DNA from: Acanthosepion pharaonis
Lineage: Eukaryota; Mollusca; Cephalopoda; Sepiida; Sepiidae
Assembly: GCA_903632075.3 (NCBI GenBank)
Contig: CAHIKZ030002026.1
Span: forward strand, 248,001-312,000
DNA length: 64,000 nt
Direction: 5' to 3'
The position numbers and the translations under genes were made by a program. Below the pieces are notes generated by a model that had not been told where the DNA came from, searched no databases, and saw only the letters and a list, made by a program, of their open reading frames with translations. Below are positions 1 to 10,182 of the stretch, piece by piece (positions within the stretch are counted from its first letter, which is position 1; the number at the start of each line of letters is the position of its first letter).

Positions 1-248
1 CTAAGATATCTTTCTGACTCCTATCTCCACCATTACATCATTTGGGTCATCATCATTCTACAACTCTTTTTTTTTTTCTTCTTTCTTTTCTTTTTTTTCT
101 GTTCCATTTTCTTTTCCTTCTTCTTTCCTTAGGATCGTCCTAGTACAATCTTAGTGAATTATTTTCAACTCAATTATTTTCCGTTTTAAAAAAAAATCAA
201 CAACCTGTTTAGTAAACCGAGTAAAAAAAAATTAAATCATATTTCTAG
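1..248 (-). repeat. 3' LTR of Gypsy-A (partial, cut by window edge)
   Basis: This segment matches 9,949-10,182 in direct orientation. Shared landmarks are TTTCTGACTCCTATCTCCA, AATCTTAGTGAATTATTTTC and AACCTGTTTAGTAAACCGAG. Similarity stops sharply after CATATTTCTA at about 248, which marks the LTR/internal border. Most of the LTR lies outside the window. No TG...CA terminus is obvious here, so the exact end is uncertain by a few bases. Confidence 0.8.
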
Positions 249-359
249 GTGCAGATGTGTTCACTAGGGTTTGTTCTTCTTGGTCAATGTTTTCCTCTCT
301 GCTGTGGAGGTTTTTCCGCCGCACGTGGTGGTCTCACGCCAGCCTCCTCCGTTGGTCTT

Positions 360-2271
360 TCAGCAATTTCTTCGCCAGTCCTGTCTGAGTAAGGAACACT
401 GCTCATCTCCTCTCGGTTGTTGCCTGCTCACTAGACTGTCGTTCGCTAATCTTCTCTTACTCTTAATCTTCCATATTATTACACCCCTGATGGCTATAAC
501 TAGGAATGTACCCATTACCATTGACCAACTTATCGCGATCTGCTCATCGTCTTCCCAAGCTACACCTTCGTCTCCCAACGCACTTAACTTATCCCTTAAG
601 TGATCCATATCGATCTTTTCTATTGGCTTCATTAATACTGGCATCTTATTTAAGGTGACATTAGAGAATCTCTTCACTATCGGCTCCCATAATTCTGTAC
701 AATTGACTAAGCCTCTACCAATCATCTCTATGAGTGAATCTTTTTCTTCATACCTTTCTTCCATCTGGTAATAGGGGGCAAGGAGATGGACACCCCAACC
801 GCCGAACATCCCATGGGTAGCGTCACCAGGGATAACGGTGGCCTTATTCTTAATGTCCTTGTGGACTCTCCCCACATACCCTAGACAGGCTGATATGTTT
901 CTGGGTGGCTACTGCCCACACCCGTCTGAAACACTGATAGCTTGTGGTAATGCCGGTTTGTTAATACCTCTACTTGGCAGATTCTTTTGATTCCTTCTCC
1001 TCCCTTCAAACAATTCTAGTATGCACAGTCTGCGGTTACCAGTTTTATAGATAGGGCTCAACGAGGTACAAGTCCCCAGGGTATCATCTCTACACCTTCT
1101 AGCCTCTTCAGCTGATAGCAACATGAATTTCGTCCTCCCCGAATTTAATGCTATGTAGTCTGCTTCCACCTTGTACCTTGCTATCATTCCCAAACCTTGA
1201 TCTCTTCTGGGGTAGGGAATGGGTAAGTTTATAACCTGGTATATCTCGAATATACTATCACTATCTAGTAACGGGACAGATATCACTACCAATAATCGCC
1301 TATTTTCTAACAAGGTCACACATCCAAGGGCGTTATAGTACTTCCACAATTCTTTAGTGGGGTCCACTGGTAGCCTTAAATGGCGGGGTAATTCGGTCTG
1401 TATGCCAAGTAGTGCTTCCTTTAGGTGACCCGGATTTACTATACTTGGGAGAGGTGTCCTAATGACAGCATGTCTAATTGTGCTCTACGTGTTCCAGCAA
1501 GGTCGTCAACGACTGACTAGTTTGTCGTACTTTATTCGTAATCGTCATTAGCTGGAAATATTTTTGCATGAATCCGCTTATTTCCTGTAATTCAACCATT
1601 ACAGTTTCTGTATCATTAATTACCTCTTGTCTCAATTTCGCCAGGTTGTCTATTAACCAATTGATTCTGGCTCTATTTTTGGATACTTCTAACCTTGTCA
1701 CATTTAATATCGTCACCTCTCTCTCTTGCCACCTGGGCAAGCGTCCTCTGGTTTACTTCCACTTCTCCCAGTTTCCTTCTTATGAATTTAACGTCATCTT
1801 CAGTTACTGTTCCAAACAAGACACTCAATGCCTTTCCCACAATCGAAGTACGGATCTCCGTTCGCGTCTGCAGTAACTCTATTCCCTGCAGGTAGTTTTG
1901 CATGTCTTTCCATTGAGCCTCTATCATAGTGGCTTCTGATTCTAGGGAGTGCAATAAACTAAGATACCCTTTGTGCTTGGGATAATCTTGTCCTACTTTC
2001 AATCGGGCTGCATCCAGCTGCGTCAGCTCGTTTCTAACTTATCTAATAGCGACTCATACGGGTTCAAATCTATCACGAATGTGACCAACCACTTAGACCT
2101 GGTTATTATTACTTGGCTCGTTTTTTTAAAAATGGTGTTTCGGCTGCGTTTCCCGGCTTCCGCCATCGTCACCACCAGCGTGGCTATCACCATCATCGTC
2201 ATTCCAACCTTTTTCATCTTGATCATTCCTGAAAGGTAACAAATTCTCTTGTTGTTATTCTTCACAATCAC
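360..2271 (-). pseudogene. env: env-like glycoprotein gene of Gypsy-A, frame-disrupted
   Basis: Read from 2,271 downward, several overlapping frames together resemble the F-type env proteins of env-carrying Gypsy elements. A basic start followed by a hydrophobic stretch ending near AEAG (about 2,220-2,150) looks like a signal peptide. A helical heptad region follows, with a fusion-region-like block LFGTVTEDDVKF near 1,800. Next comes a second helical block (1,740-1,474), a cysteine-containing ectodomain (1,367-909), and a C-terminal frame (875-360) with one hydrophobic transmembrane segment followed by the basic run KSKRR. Frames change near 2.03, 1.7, 1.4 and 0.9 kb, so this copy cannot encode one protein. 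In this family env proteins are thought to act as membrane fusion proteins. Identity as env is an inference from architecture and position between integrase and the 3' LTR. Confidence 0.72.
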
Positions 2272-2279
2272 TTAGTCTC

Positions 2280-3110
2280 GCTCGACTCATCACTCAATCA
2301 TTTCATAACTTTTCTCTTAGTTCGGCTCTTCCTCCTCTAACTAACCTCTAGCAGACAGAATGGTCTGGTCAGGTGTGCGTGGCGCCCCTCTAAAGGTCGT
2401 ACTTCATGACACCACTGGTGGCCAATCAATAATGCCAATGATCTTCCGTTCCTCGTGAGGTGCAGCCCGCATCTCCATCCCTCCACTCACATCTACCATA
2501 GTCAGCCAATAGGATCTTGGATGAGCCAGTGTCGTTATCTGTTGACACTAAATGCTTCTATTCTGCACAGCCCTTTTTTGTTCTACTGAGATTTGGGGTT
2601 CTTCTCCTCCCTGATCTCATCTTCCGAGGTGATTCCTGCTCAACCTCCACCCTTCCTTCTGTGTTTAACTCCCGTCCAGGAGGTTTTTTGTCCTCTTCTT
2701 CATCCTCTGATTCTTCTTTCTGTTTAGAGTCTTCGCCTTGAATGTCTTCAATACCTCTCGACTCTATGTCTAAACTTCTCCTGTTCCTTATCCTTTCCCT
2801 AAGCTGGGAAAGGGGTATTCGATCCTCCTCCTCCCACTCGCTGGGTCCTTCGTCCTGTTCAGGGTGTCTCTTTTAGAGCCTTCGACTGCCTGATTGGACC
2901 TCTTCGTCTTTTTTTTCTTCCTTTTCTTCGGACATGGGGGTGTGATGGCGATCTCACGGGGTCTTCTCTGCACTGACTCAGTCGACGACTGAACATCGCT
3001 AATCCCCGCTGAGGGTTCCAACTCCGTCCTCGGACTGCTTCGTTTATCTGGTCAAGTCGACCTATCTCCTCATCTTCTTCGGAGTCTTCCTCCGTCTCCA
3101 TTCCTTCCGG
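2280..3110 (-). other. Charged pol tail and pol-env junction
   Basis: Minus-strand frames at 3,101-2,788 encode a highly acidic stretch followed by Arg/Lys-rich sequence, with no recognisable catalytic domain. They follow the integrase C-terminus and precede the env signal peptide. Two frames overlap over the same bases, so a frame shift lies near 2.9-3.0 kb. This could be the integrase tail or a small accessory frame. Between about 2,280 and 2,780 I see no supported gene. Confidence 0.4.
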
Positions 3111-3121
3111 TTCAACCAGAG

Positions 3122-4270
3122 TTACCTTCCTTTCCTTGTCTTCTTAGGCCTCGGCTCGCTCATTTCCAGGTTAGCTATTTCAGCCTTCTTCAGATCATTG
3201 GCATGAACCCTCCTCGCTCGTCCTGCCACTTGATCCCATATTACATATGATACTGGGCCCGTCTGCTCCACTATCCGGTAGTACGGTTCCCATCTCTGGT
3301 CTAGTTTTCCTTCTCTCTGGTGGATTTTATAGTAGACAGGGTCTCCAACCTTCAATTCTACCACCTTTCTTTCAGCATTCACCCTCTCATTTCTTTTCTT
3401 CTGGGCCCTCTTTATTCTTCTTCTGGCCTGTACGAATATCTTATGTTGCTGTTCCAGCAATAGTTGATGATGATCTTCTCCCATATACCTTCTTCGGGGG
3501 CTTCAGTAGGTTATCTACAGGCAGGACCACGTCTCTGCCAAACAACAAAAAATAAGGAGAAAATCTGGAGGTTTCGTTTATCGTAAACCTCACGGCCGCC
3601 AGAGCCTGCGTCAAATACAAGTCCCAATTTCCAATGTTTTCTCTGACCAACTTGGCCAATACATCTCCCAAGGTTCTATGAAACCTTTCCACTTTAGCAT
3701 TTCCCTGGGGTGATATGGGGATGTTTTTTATGTGCTCTACATTCAAACCTGTCAAAACCTCTCTCATGATGCTGTTCACATTCTCCGTGCCATTATCTGT
3801 TACCAATTGCACAGGGGCACCATACCTAGGGAAGATTTCACTTATTATCAACCTGGCCACAGTTCTGGCCTTCTTGTCTGGTACTGCAAATGCTTCAGGC
3901 CAATTTGTTAGCCAATCGACAAAACTCACTATATAGTTGTTTCCTTGTGCAGTTTCCCCATATGGTCCTGATACATCCATACTCACTTTCTCGAAGGGAA
4001 GTTTGGTACGTCTGTTTCCTCCAAGGGTGCCATTTCCTGCCTTCTGCTCTGCGACTGGCACACTACACAACTTCGAACATAGTTAGTGACTTCTCCGTAC
4101 AGTTTGGGCCAATAGTACTTTCTTCCTATGAGATCACATGTCCTATCAATTCCCATGTGACCCAACCTTTCGTGGCACTGTTCCAATATCTCTGGTCTTA
4201 AACTTTTTGGGCACATACAACTTGGGTTTGACTTCTTCATCCCTTCCTGAGAGATAATACAGCCTTTCCT
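3122..4270 (-). pseudogene. Integrase domain of Gypsy-A pol
   Basis: The N-terminal HHCC zinc-binding region is visible at about 4,200-4,030 (HERLGH, then CVVCQSQ). The catalytic core follows in a second frame: MDVSGP holds the first Asp, VTDNGTE the second, and KVERFHR the Glu, the usual D,D-35-E layout. A C-terminal basic, SH3-like tail (RIVEQTGPVSYVI) occupies 3,484-3,122 in a third frame. The catalytic residues are retained, but frame changes near 4,020 and 3,470 break the chain. In intact elements this enzyme inserts the cDNA into the host genome. Confidence 0.85.
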
Positions 4271-4429
4271 CTATTATGGCATACTTGGTGGTCTCCTGAC
4301 TTCACCTTCTCTCTCAGAGCAGCTATTTCACTGTCTGCTTGCTCCTTCTCAATTCCTTCTGTCCAGTAAGGATCGGTTATTATCTGGGCGTCCCCTTCTT
4401 CGTCCGATTCTAATATAGGGGCGATCTTT

Positions 4430-6102
4430 TTAGCTTATTAGAGTTAATTACTCCTATTCTATAGGCTTTATCATCTACTCCCTGTTCTACCCTTACAGAT
4501 CTTTTCTTCCAGTTGTTTCGGTATTCTTGAGAGTAAATCTGCGCACGTGTTTTCCTTTCCTGCCAAATACTCTATCTTACAGTGGTAGCCACTTAACTTA
4601 AGTGCCCACTGTTGAATTTTCTTATTATTTGTCCCTCTGCCTGCAATAGGTACTGCAGAGGCTTGTGGTCTGTCTTTATAGTGAAGACCGCACCATTTAA
4701 ATAGTAGTCCAGTTTTTGGAGAGCATACATGATAGCATATGCTTCCTCTCTATTACTGGCCACCTCTGTTGTGTCTCTGAGAGCTTATGGGAGAGGAAGT
4801 ATATCGGTACTTCCTCTGGTATGCCTGGCACTGGTCCTTCCTTATCAGGACACGGCTGGGTAAGTACTGCCCCTACACACTGCTCACTGGCATCCGTGTA
4901 TAATATCATGGGCTTGCTGAGGTCTGGATACGTCAGCAGTGGAACGGTCGTCAACTGTTCCTTTAGCGAATCAAATGCTCGTTGACAGTCCTCTGTCCAC
5001 TTGAACCTAGCGTATTTCTTCGTCAGGGCCACTAGCGGTATGGCAATTCTTGAAAATGCCGGGACGAAGCGCCGGTAGTAGCCTATAGCTCCTATAAAAC
5101 CTCTTACCTGCCTCACTGTCTTAGGCTCTGGCATTTCCTTATGACCTTTACCTTATCCATGTCGGGTTTAATACCGTCTCCGTTTATGACGAAGCCCAAA
5201 TACCTAGTTTCTTCCCTCAGAAACTGACACTTTGACAATTTCAATTTTAATCCGTGTTTCCTCAACCTTCCCAACACCTGTCTTAAATGAAAAAGTGTTG
5301 TTCCACTGTCTCCGAAAATATCAAGATATCGTCCAAATACGCCATGGCAAAGCTCTCGTATCCTCCTAACACTATTGACATTAGCTGTTGGAAGACCCCG
5401 GGGCATTAGCTAAACCGAATGGCATCACTCTGAACTGAAACAGTCCCAGGTGACACGCGAATGCGGCCTTCTCCTTGTCAGCCTCATCCAGGGCTACCTG
5501 CCAATACCCGGACCTCAAGTCCAACGTAGAGAAGTACTTTGCCTTCCCTAATAATGCCAAATGTCGTCTATCAATGGCAATGGCACCGCCAACGGCTTCG
5601 ATATAGAATTCAGCTTTCTAAAATCTACACAGAAACGGTGGCCGCCATCTTTCTTACCTACTATTACTATTGGGAAGCTCAAGGAGAGATCGATCTTTCG
5701 ATCATCCCAGCTTCCAACATTTCCTCTACTGCCTCTTCTACAAGGGGTCTTTTATGTATAGGTGTTCGGTAGGGTTTTAATTTCACAGGGGGGGTGGTCT
5801 CCGGTGTCGATTTTCATTTCGACTGTGTGGGTCTGACCTAGTTCCTTATCTGACTGGGCTACCACATCTCGATTGTTCCTTAACAGACCCCCCACTCTGG
5901 TTCTAAATTGATCCGGTGCTAATATATCCTCATCCAAGATTCCTTTTGTTTGCTCTACTAGCTTCCTTCGTTCCTCCTCGAATCTCACCCGATTCAGAGT
6001 TCGTAGGGGAAGTGCTCTCCCTATCTTCTCCCCTCTCCTAACCTTTATAGTCTTTTGGGCCTGGTTCACCATCATTATGGGCACTAACTCGGCTGCCTCC
6101 AC
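4430..6102 (-). pseudogene. Reverse transcriptase and RNase H of Gypsy-A pol
   Basis: The frame at 6,102-5,752 is the linker after protease. RT palm sequence runs across 5,750-5,300, with a KKDGG(H)RFCVDFR-like block and a YLDDI active-site motif near 5,330, split over shifted frames. The connection region (LSKCQFLREETRYLGF) is at 5,406-5,113. The RT thumb (RGFIGAIGYYRRFVP) and RNase H start (LYTDASEQCVGAVLTQ) are at 5,134-4,697. RNase H C-terminal sequence decays toward 4.4 kb. At least three frame breaks exist. This is the replication enzyme of the element; in this copy it is dead. Confidence 0.85.
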
Positions 6103-6134
6103 TACCGTTTCGCACAGGGTTACCTCGTTATCTT

Positions 6135-6777
6135 CTAGGCCCTTTTCCTTCTACAGGGACCAACTGCAGAGGTCCTCTCCGTACCTTTTTTTTCTGACAT
6201 TAGCCTACCCTTTCCTGACACTGCGGTCCTAGGAGGTAACTTTACATCTTCCTCCACCACTATGGTTATCTCTTCCTCTGGTGGGCATCCCAATGGCGTT
6301 CTCTCGCCGTTCACCACCAACACAGTAGGATTAAACTCGATCTGGGCCTTCTGGCTCCGGAGCCAATCTTCTCCCAAGATTGCCTCTGTACACAGGTCGG
6401 GGGTTACGTAAAAATTTTGGGTGCTTTTCACCTTCCAATCCTCACCGGGAGTCTCACCATCCCTTTTATCTCCAGGGGGGCCCCATCTGCTTGCGTGATC
6501 TCTATGTCCGCTTCCCGTAACCTTCTCTTCCGTTTCACCGCCTGTATGTTTCCTCTCTCATCAATGACACAGATGCTCCTGTGTCCACCAAAGCCCTCAT
6601 CTCTCTACCACCTATCTCTGCTCTACAGGATAGTTCTTTCTCCTGCGTTAGCGAAGAGAACACTTGAGCTTTCTTCTTCCTGGGTCCCCACCTTTGGGTT
6701 AACCCAGCCATAGGCGCCGGTAGTAATAAATCACCTTCATTTTTTTTTTTATGAGGTGGAGTTCTGCGCCCCTGCAC
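6135..6777 (-). pseudogene. Aspartic protease domain of Gypsy-A pol
   Basis: The frame at 6,777-6,535 contains the retroviral-type aspartic protease motif ALVDTGASVSLM with the catalytic DTG. A shifted frame at 6,431-6,135 contains ILGEDWLRS, the second conserved protease block (usual form ILG.D.L). The domain lies between the gag zinc knuckles and the RT linker, as expected. A frame change near 6,480-6,530 separates the two halves. Confidence 0.8.
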
Positions 6778-7062
6778 CTGGGCGACCCCGGCCGGACCTC
6801 TCCCGGTCTCCCATGGCCGTTTCTAAGAATACAGTTTCTTTTCAGGTGTCCTGGCCTCCTGCAAAACCAGCACCTTCTTGCTGGACAGCTTGCCGCAAAG
6901 TGGCCCGCCCGACCACATGTCCAACATTTTGCTCTTTCCTTTTTTTAACTGGGTTGGCCTTGTGTCTATCCTCGGGGGGAACCCGTCCTCTATTCAAGCG
7001 GTTCGCCCACCCACTGGTCCAAGCTTTTATTTCTCTCCTTTTTAACTGGGCCACCCTCCCTC

Positions 7063-8068
7063 TTAATTCTGGGGTGGCCCGCTGGCTTTTCCCTGGGCCG
7101 GTCTCTTGGGTTCAGCCTTCTTTGTTAATATCGGCGGGGCACCCTTCTTCAGCCCGCACCACTTGGCCAGGTGTCCTTTCTTACCACACCTGGTGCATCT
7201 GTCCTGATTGAAGTCTGGGGGCAACCCCCACTTCGTCGGACATTCCGCTGCCCTGTGGTCCTCGTACCCACAGGTCCAGCAGACCAGCCCGTATCGACCC
7301 GGCGTGGGCTTATAAAAGCCATGCCTGGTCGACCATGCCCTTCTATTGGGGTCCTCCTCCCATAATTCTGCCCGATCCACCTCTTCCTTAACCCTCTGAT
7401 TCCACACGGGGGCTCTTCCGCCTACCCCCCTTCTTCCAGCCTCTTGACTTGGTATCTGCTTCTTCCCACACCTCTTCACTTTATCCCACACCCCCTGGCT
7501 CTCCCTGGCCAGCTCTATCGCTGCCGACAGTCTGAGCGGTCCTTCTTTCAATACGTCGTGACGAACACGCTCGTCGCTCAGCGCCTCTACATACAGGTCC
7601 GCCAGTTGAGCCTGCATAACCGCGTTATCCCTGACCACTTCGGGGAATGCCAATGACGATAGCTTCCCCGCTCGGGCCCCCAATTCTCCCGGGGTTTCAT
7701 CCCGTAGCTGTGTCAGTTTTAAAAGGGCCCTCATGGCCTCTATGGCCGTACCTTCGTCGGCGAACTCTTTGGTCAGCAGTTTTTTTATTTCTTCCCAAGC
7801 CAAGCGGGGATGATTTTCCAAGAAACCCCCCACGAACTCAGACGCTTTTCCCTTTGTGGCATCGTATGCCAGGTACAGGGTTTCTTGGTCCGAGAGCTCG
7901 TAGATGGTTCGGCTCTTCTCGAGGATTGCCAGCCAGTTCCTAAACTCCTTCCGCTGCCATCAAATACTGGGACCCTCGGTCCACCCAACAACTTCCTTAG
8001 ATCCACTGACAACCCCAGCCCTACTTCTTCTTCACCCCCCACTGCTCTATCTGACTCATAATCTGACA
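7063..8068 (-). pseudogene. gag: Gag of Gypsy-A with two CCHC zinc knuckles
   Basis: The likely start is MSDYES near 8,068. The first part is in one frame to about 7,950, and the remainder (7,833-7,063) lies in another. The capsid-like helical region has GGFLENHPRLAWEEIKKLL and ALLKLTQLRDETPGELGARA, typical of retrotransposon gag. Near the C-terminus are two CX2CX4HX4C knuckles, CWTCGYEDHRAAEC and CTRCGKKGHLAKWC, which bind element RNA in this family. The stop is followed by the protease frame. One frameshift near 7.95 kb prevents a complete product here. Confidence 0.82.
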
Positions 8069-8213
8069 TGTCTACAGAGAAAGACAGTCTATACAGCAAC
8101 AATCGAGGTTGGGAAACAAAATAAGGTGTCCTACCTTACAGACGATTCTGTTCTTTCTTTTCCTTTGGTCCCGGGTCGTTCTGAGTTCTGTCTGAATTTT
8201 CAGCAACGGCGGT

Positions 8214-8369
8214 CGATCGTGGTCTTCTCAGGGTTGAAATCCCTCGGTCACCACGGCACCATATGTGACGTGGTTGTCTCAGGGTTGATCCGTTGGTCAC
8301 GGCACCACTTGTGACGGTTACACACCTGGCCCAGTGTCGGATCCTTTGGTTACGGCGCCAACGGTGACG
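8214..8369 (-). repeat. Leader with three degenerate repeats of a PBS-like module
   Basis: Read on the minus strand, the module TGGTGCCGTGACC or a close variant occurs three times, within 8,246-8,270, 8,295-8,316 and 8,348-8,369, spaced about 50 bp. Two copies are preceded on the plus strand by TCTCAGGGTTGA. The location, between gag and the 5' LTR, is where a tRNA primer-binding site is expected, and TGG is the usual first triplet of such sites. Which copy is the true primer site cannot be settled from the sequence alone. Confidence 0.55.
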
Positions 8370-8653
8370 TCGCTCCTCCTGGTCGCTCCTCCTGGGTCCA
8401 AGCGTGCCGCTCCAACCCTTTGGTCAGATGATCACCAGCCTCGCCTTTCCCGACTCGCTTCCAATACCTGGTCACTAAAGCAACTATACCGATCTCCGGT
8501 CTGTCTACCCACGCTGTGTTTAGATCTTAGACAGACGGGACCAGCAGGGATTTGGGCCGATACAAGTCGAGTCCGGCGGGGGTGGCAAAACACAAATAAA
8601 AAAAAAAAACTCACGACACTAAACAAAATTGCTGATAAATAAAAGGGTAACAA

Positions 8654-8664
8654 CCTTTTATATC
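8654..8664 (-). promoter_or_regulatory. TATA-like box of the Gypsy-A 5' LTR
   Basis: On the minus strand the sequence reads GATATAAAAGG, a good TATA box. It lies inside the LTR about 280 bp from its inner border, a plausible place for the U3/R boundary. The related solo LTR has a degraded version at the aligned position (CTTTATGTC on the plus strand). Transcription would run toward gag. Confidence 0.45.
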
Positions 8665-9215
8665 TTAATGTCCGTTACATAAAAACAAAATTGTTCTCAA
8701 TTCCCGACCCGCTCTGTGGACTATGGCACCAAGCTTCTATCACAATAGAAAAATGTCGAATTACCTACTTTCTAGAATCATGTATGTATGTCGGAGTGTG
8801 GTTCAGTTCGACACTGGGGCTAATTTCTATCGATCATTCGCAGTTGATTCTTCTCTCCGACTTGAGTTGTATTTCTTCTTCTTCGTCTGCTTGGGCTGGT
8901 AGTTTTCCTGTTTCAACTTGGTGGAAGATTTCTTGTTTCAACTTAGCCGCAACTCTCTGTCGTCTGAGGTGGTCTCTTCTCACTGCCGTCCGGGGCTGAA
9001 CTGATTTTTGTCGATTGGGGACCCTGCTTTTATTGACGCCGCAACAAACTGGGGTGGGTCTGTCGGCGTCAGGGTTTTCTCGATAATTCCAAAAGCTGCA
9101 TTAATTCTGTCTTCTCCATTATCGCTATTGTTTTCACCCCTACTTCCTCATAGTACCTTTGGTGGGGCGGCGCACATCCATCTCTCTTAGTCTCTCGTAT
9201 GTCAGATATTTTTTA

Positions 9216-9397
9216 ACCAATGGTTCCTGATCAGGCATTTCTTTCCCTTCTCTTCCGCAGATCACGTGACCGTCTTCGACCAATCGTTCCTGATCGAGCA
9301 TTTCTTTCCCTTCTTCCGCAGATCACGTGACCGTCTCCGACCAATTGTTATTGATCGAACATCCTTTCTCCTCTTGTTGCGGGCGTGGTTACATCGT
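9216..9397 (-). repeat. About 62-bp tandem repeat with CACGTG in the LTR
   Basis: Units start at 9,216 (ACCAATGGTTCCTGATC), 9,279 (ACCAATCGTTCCTGATC) and 9,340 (ACCAATTGTTATTGATC). Units 1 and 2 are close to identical and each carries TTCCGCAGATCACGTGACCG; unit 3 is diverged and lacks CACGTG. The E-box sites are at 9,263-9,268 and 9,324-9,329. By analogy with repeated enhancers in retroviral U3 regions these may be transcription enhancers; that role is inference. Confidence 0.7.
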
Positions 9398-10182
9398 TCT
9401 TGTTTAAAAAAAACAAAATCTAATTTTTCCCTTTTTTTTTTTGCACGTACGAAAAATGACCATCTTGGCCTTCTCTCACCTGGACTTTGTCAAACAGCCC
9501 GCCGCTAATTAGTCTTGACTTTAGAAAGGATCTTTTCCGCCTTCTTGGCGCCCTCCGTGAGCCAAAAGTTTTTGTCCCTCTTTTTACCTCTTTTGTTTTC
9601 CTGATAGTCGAAAATCTTAATTATCTACTTTGAAAATGTCTCCACTTTATTAACGTGGGTGTCCAATTCTTAACAGGTCAGGATCTGTATATCGTTCCAC
9701 CGGTCCTCCCCTCAACCCAAAGACACTTTTTCTCTGATTAAAAATTGTTTCATTGTTCCTAAAAAAATTTCTCTTTATCCAAATTGATAAGGTGTCTTTC
9801 CATGCAAAAGTAGGCTAGGTGCTTTGACCGATATCTGGCTTCCATCAAGCGGCCCGTTTTGATATCATGTCTTTTTTTTTCCTTTTCTTTCTTCTTATTA
9901 TTTATAATTCTATTCTTCCAATTGTCTTTCGAAAATCGGCCAAGACGCTGACCTAAATCTCTTTCTGACTCCTATCTCCACCCTCAATTGGGTCATGCAT
10001 CATACAACTCTTTTTCTCTTCTTCTTTCTTTTCTTTTTTCTTTTTCTTTCCTTCTTCTTCCCTTAAGATCGTCTAGTACAATCTTAGTGAATTATTTTCA
10101 ACTCAGTTATTTTCCGTTTTAAAAAAAAAAATCAACAACCTGTTTAGTAAACCGAGTAAAAAAAATTAAATCATATTTCTAT

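Larger units (their letters stand above)
1..10182 (-). mobile_element. Ty3/Gypsy LTR retroelement with env-like gene (Gypsy-A)
   Basis: The element is read on the minus strand from a right-hand 5' LTR to a left-hand 3' LTR cut by the window edge. Coding order is gag (about 8.07-7.06 kb), protease (6.8-6.1), RT plus RNase H (6.1-4.3), integrase (4.27-3.1) and env-like (2.27-0.36), the standard Ty3/Gypsy order plus env. Sequence near 1-248 is repeated in the same orientation near 9,949-10,182, which identifies the LTRs. These repeats differ by many substitutions and small indels, so the insertion is not recent. Nearly every gene needs one or more frame changes, so this copy is defective. The clade is not assigned; an env-bearing, errantivirus-like organisation is the inference. 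Confidence 0.88.
8380..10182 (-). repeat. 5' LTR of Gypsy-A (about 1.8 kb, inner border approximate)
   Basis: The outer end at about 10,182 is fixed by the match to 1-248. The inner border is estimated from the PBS-like modules that end near 8,370. The LTR holds a minus-strand TATA-like box near 8,655 and a tandem CACGTG-containing repeat at 9,216-9,397. A diverged relative lies at 23.88-24.93 kb. It holds no long coding frame. Confidence 0.65.
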
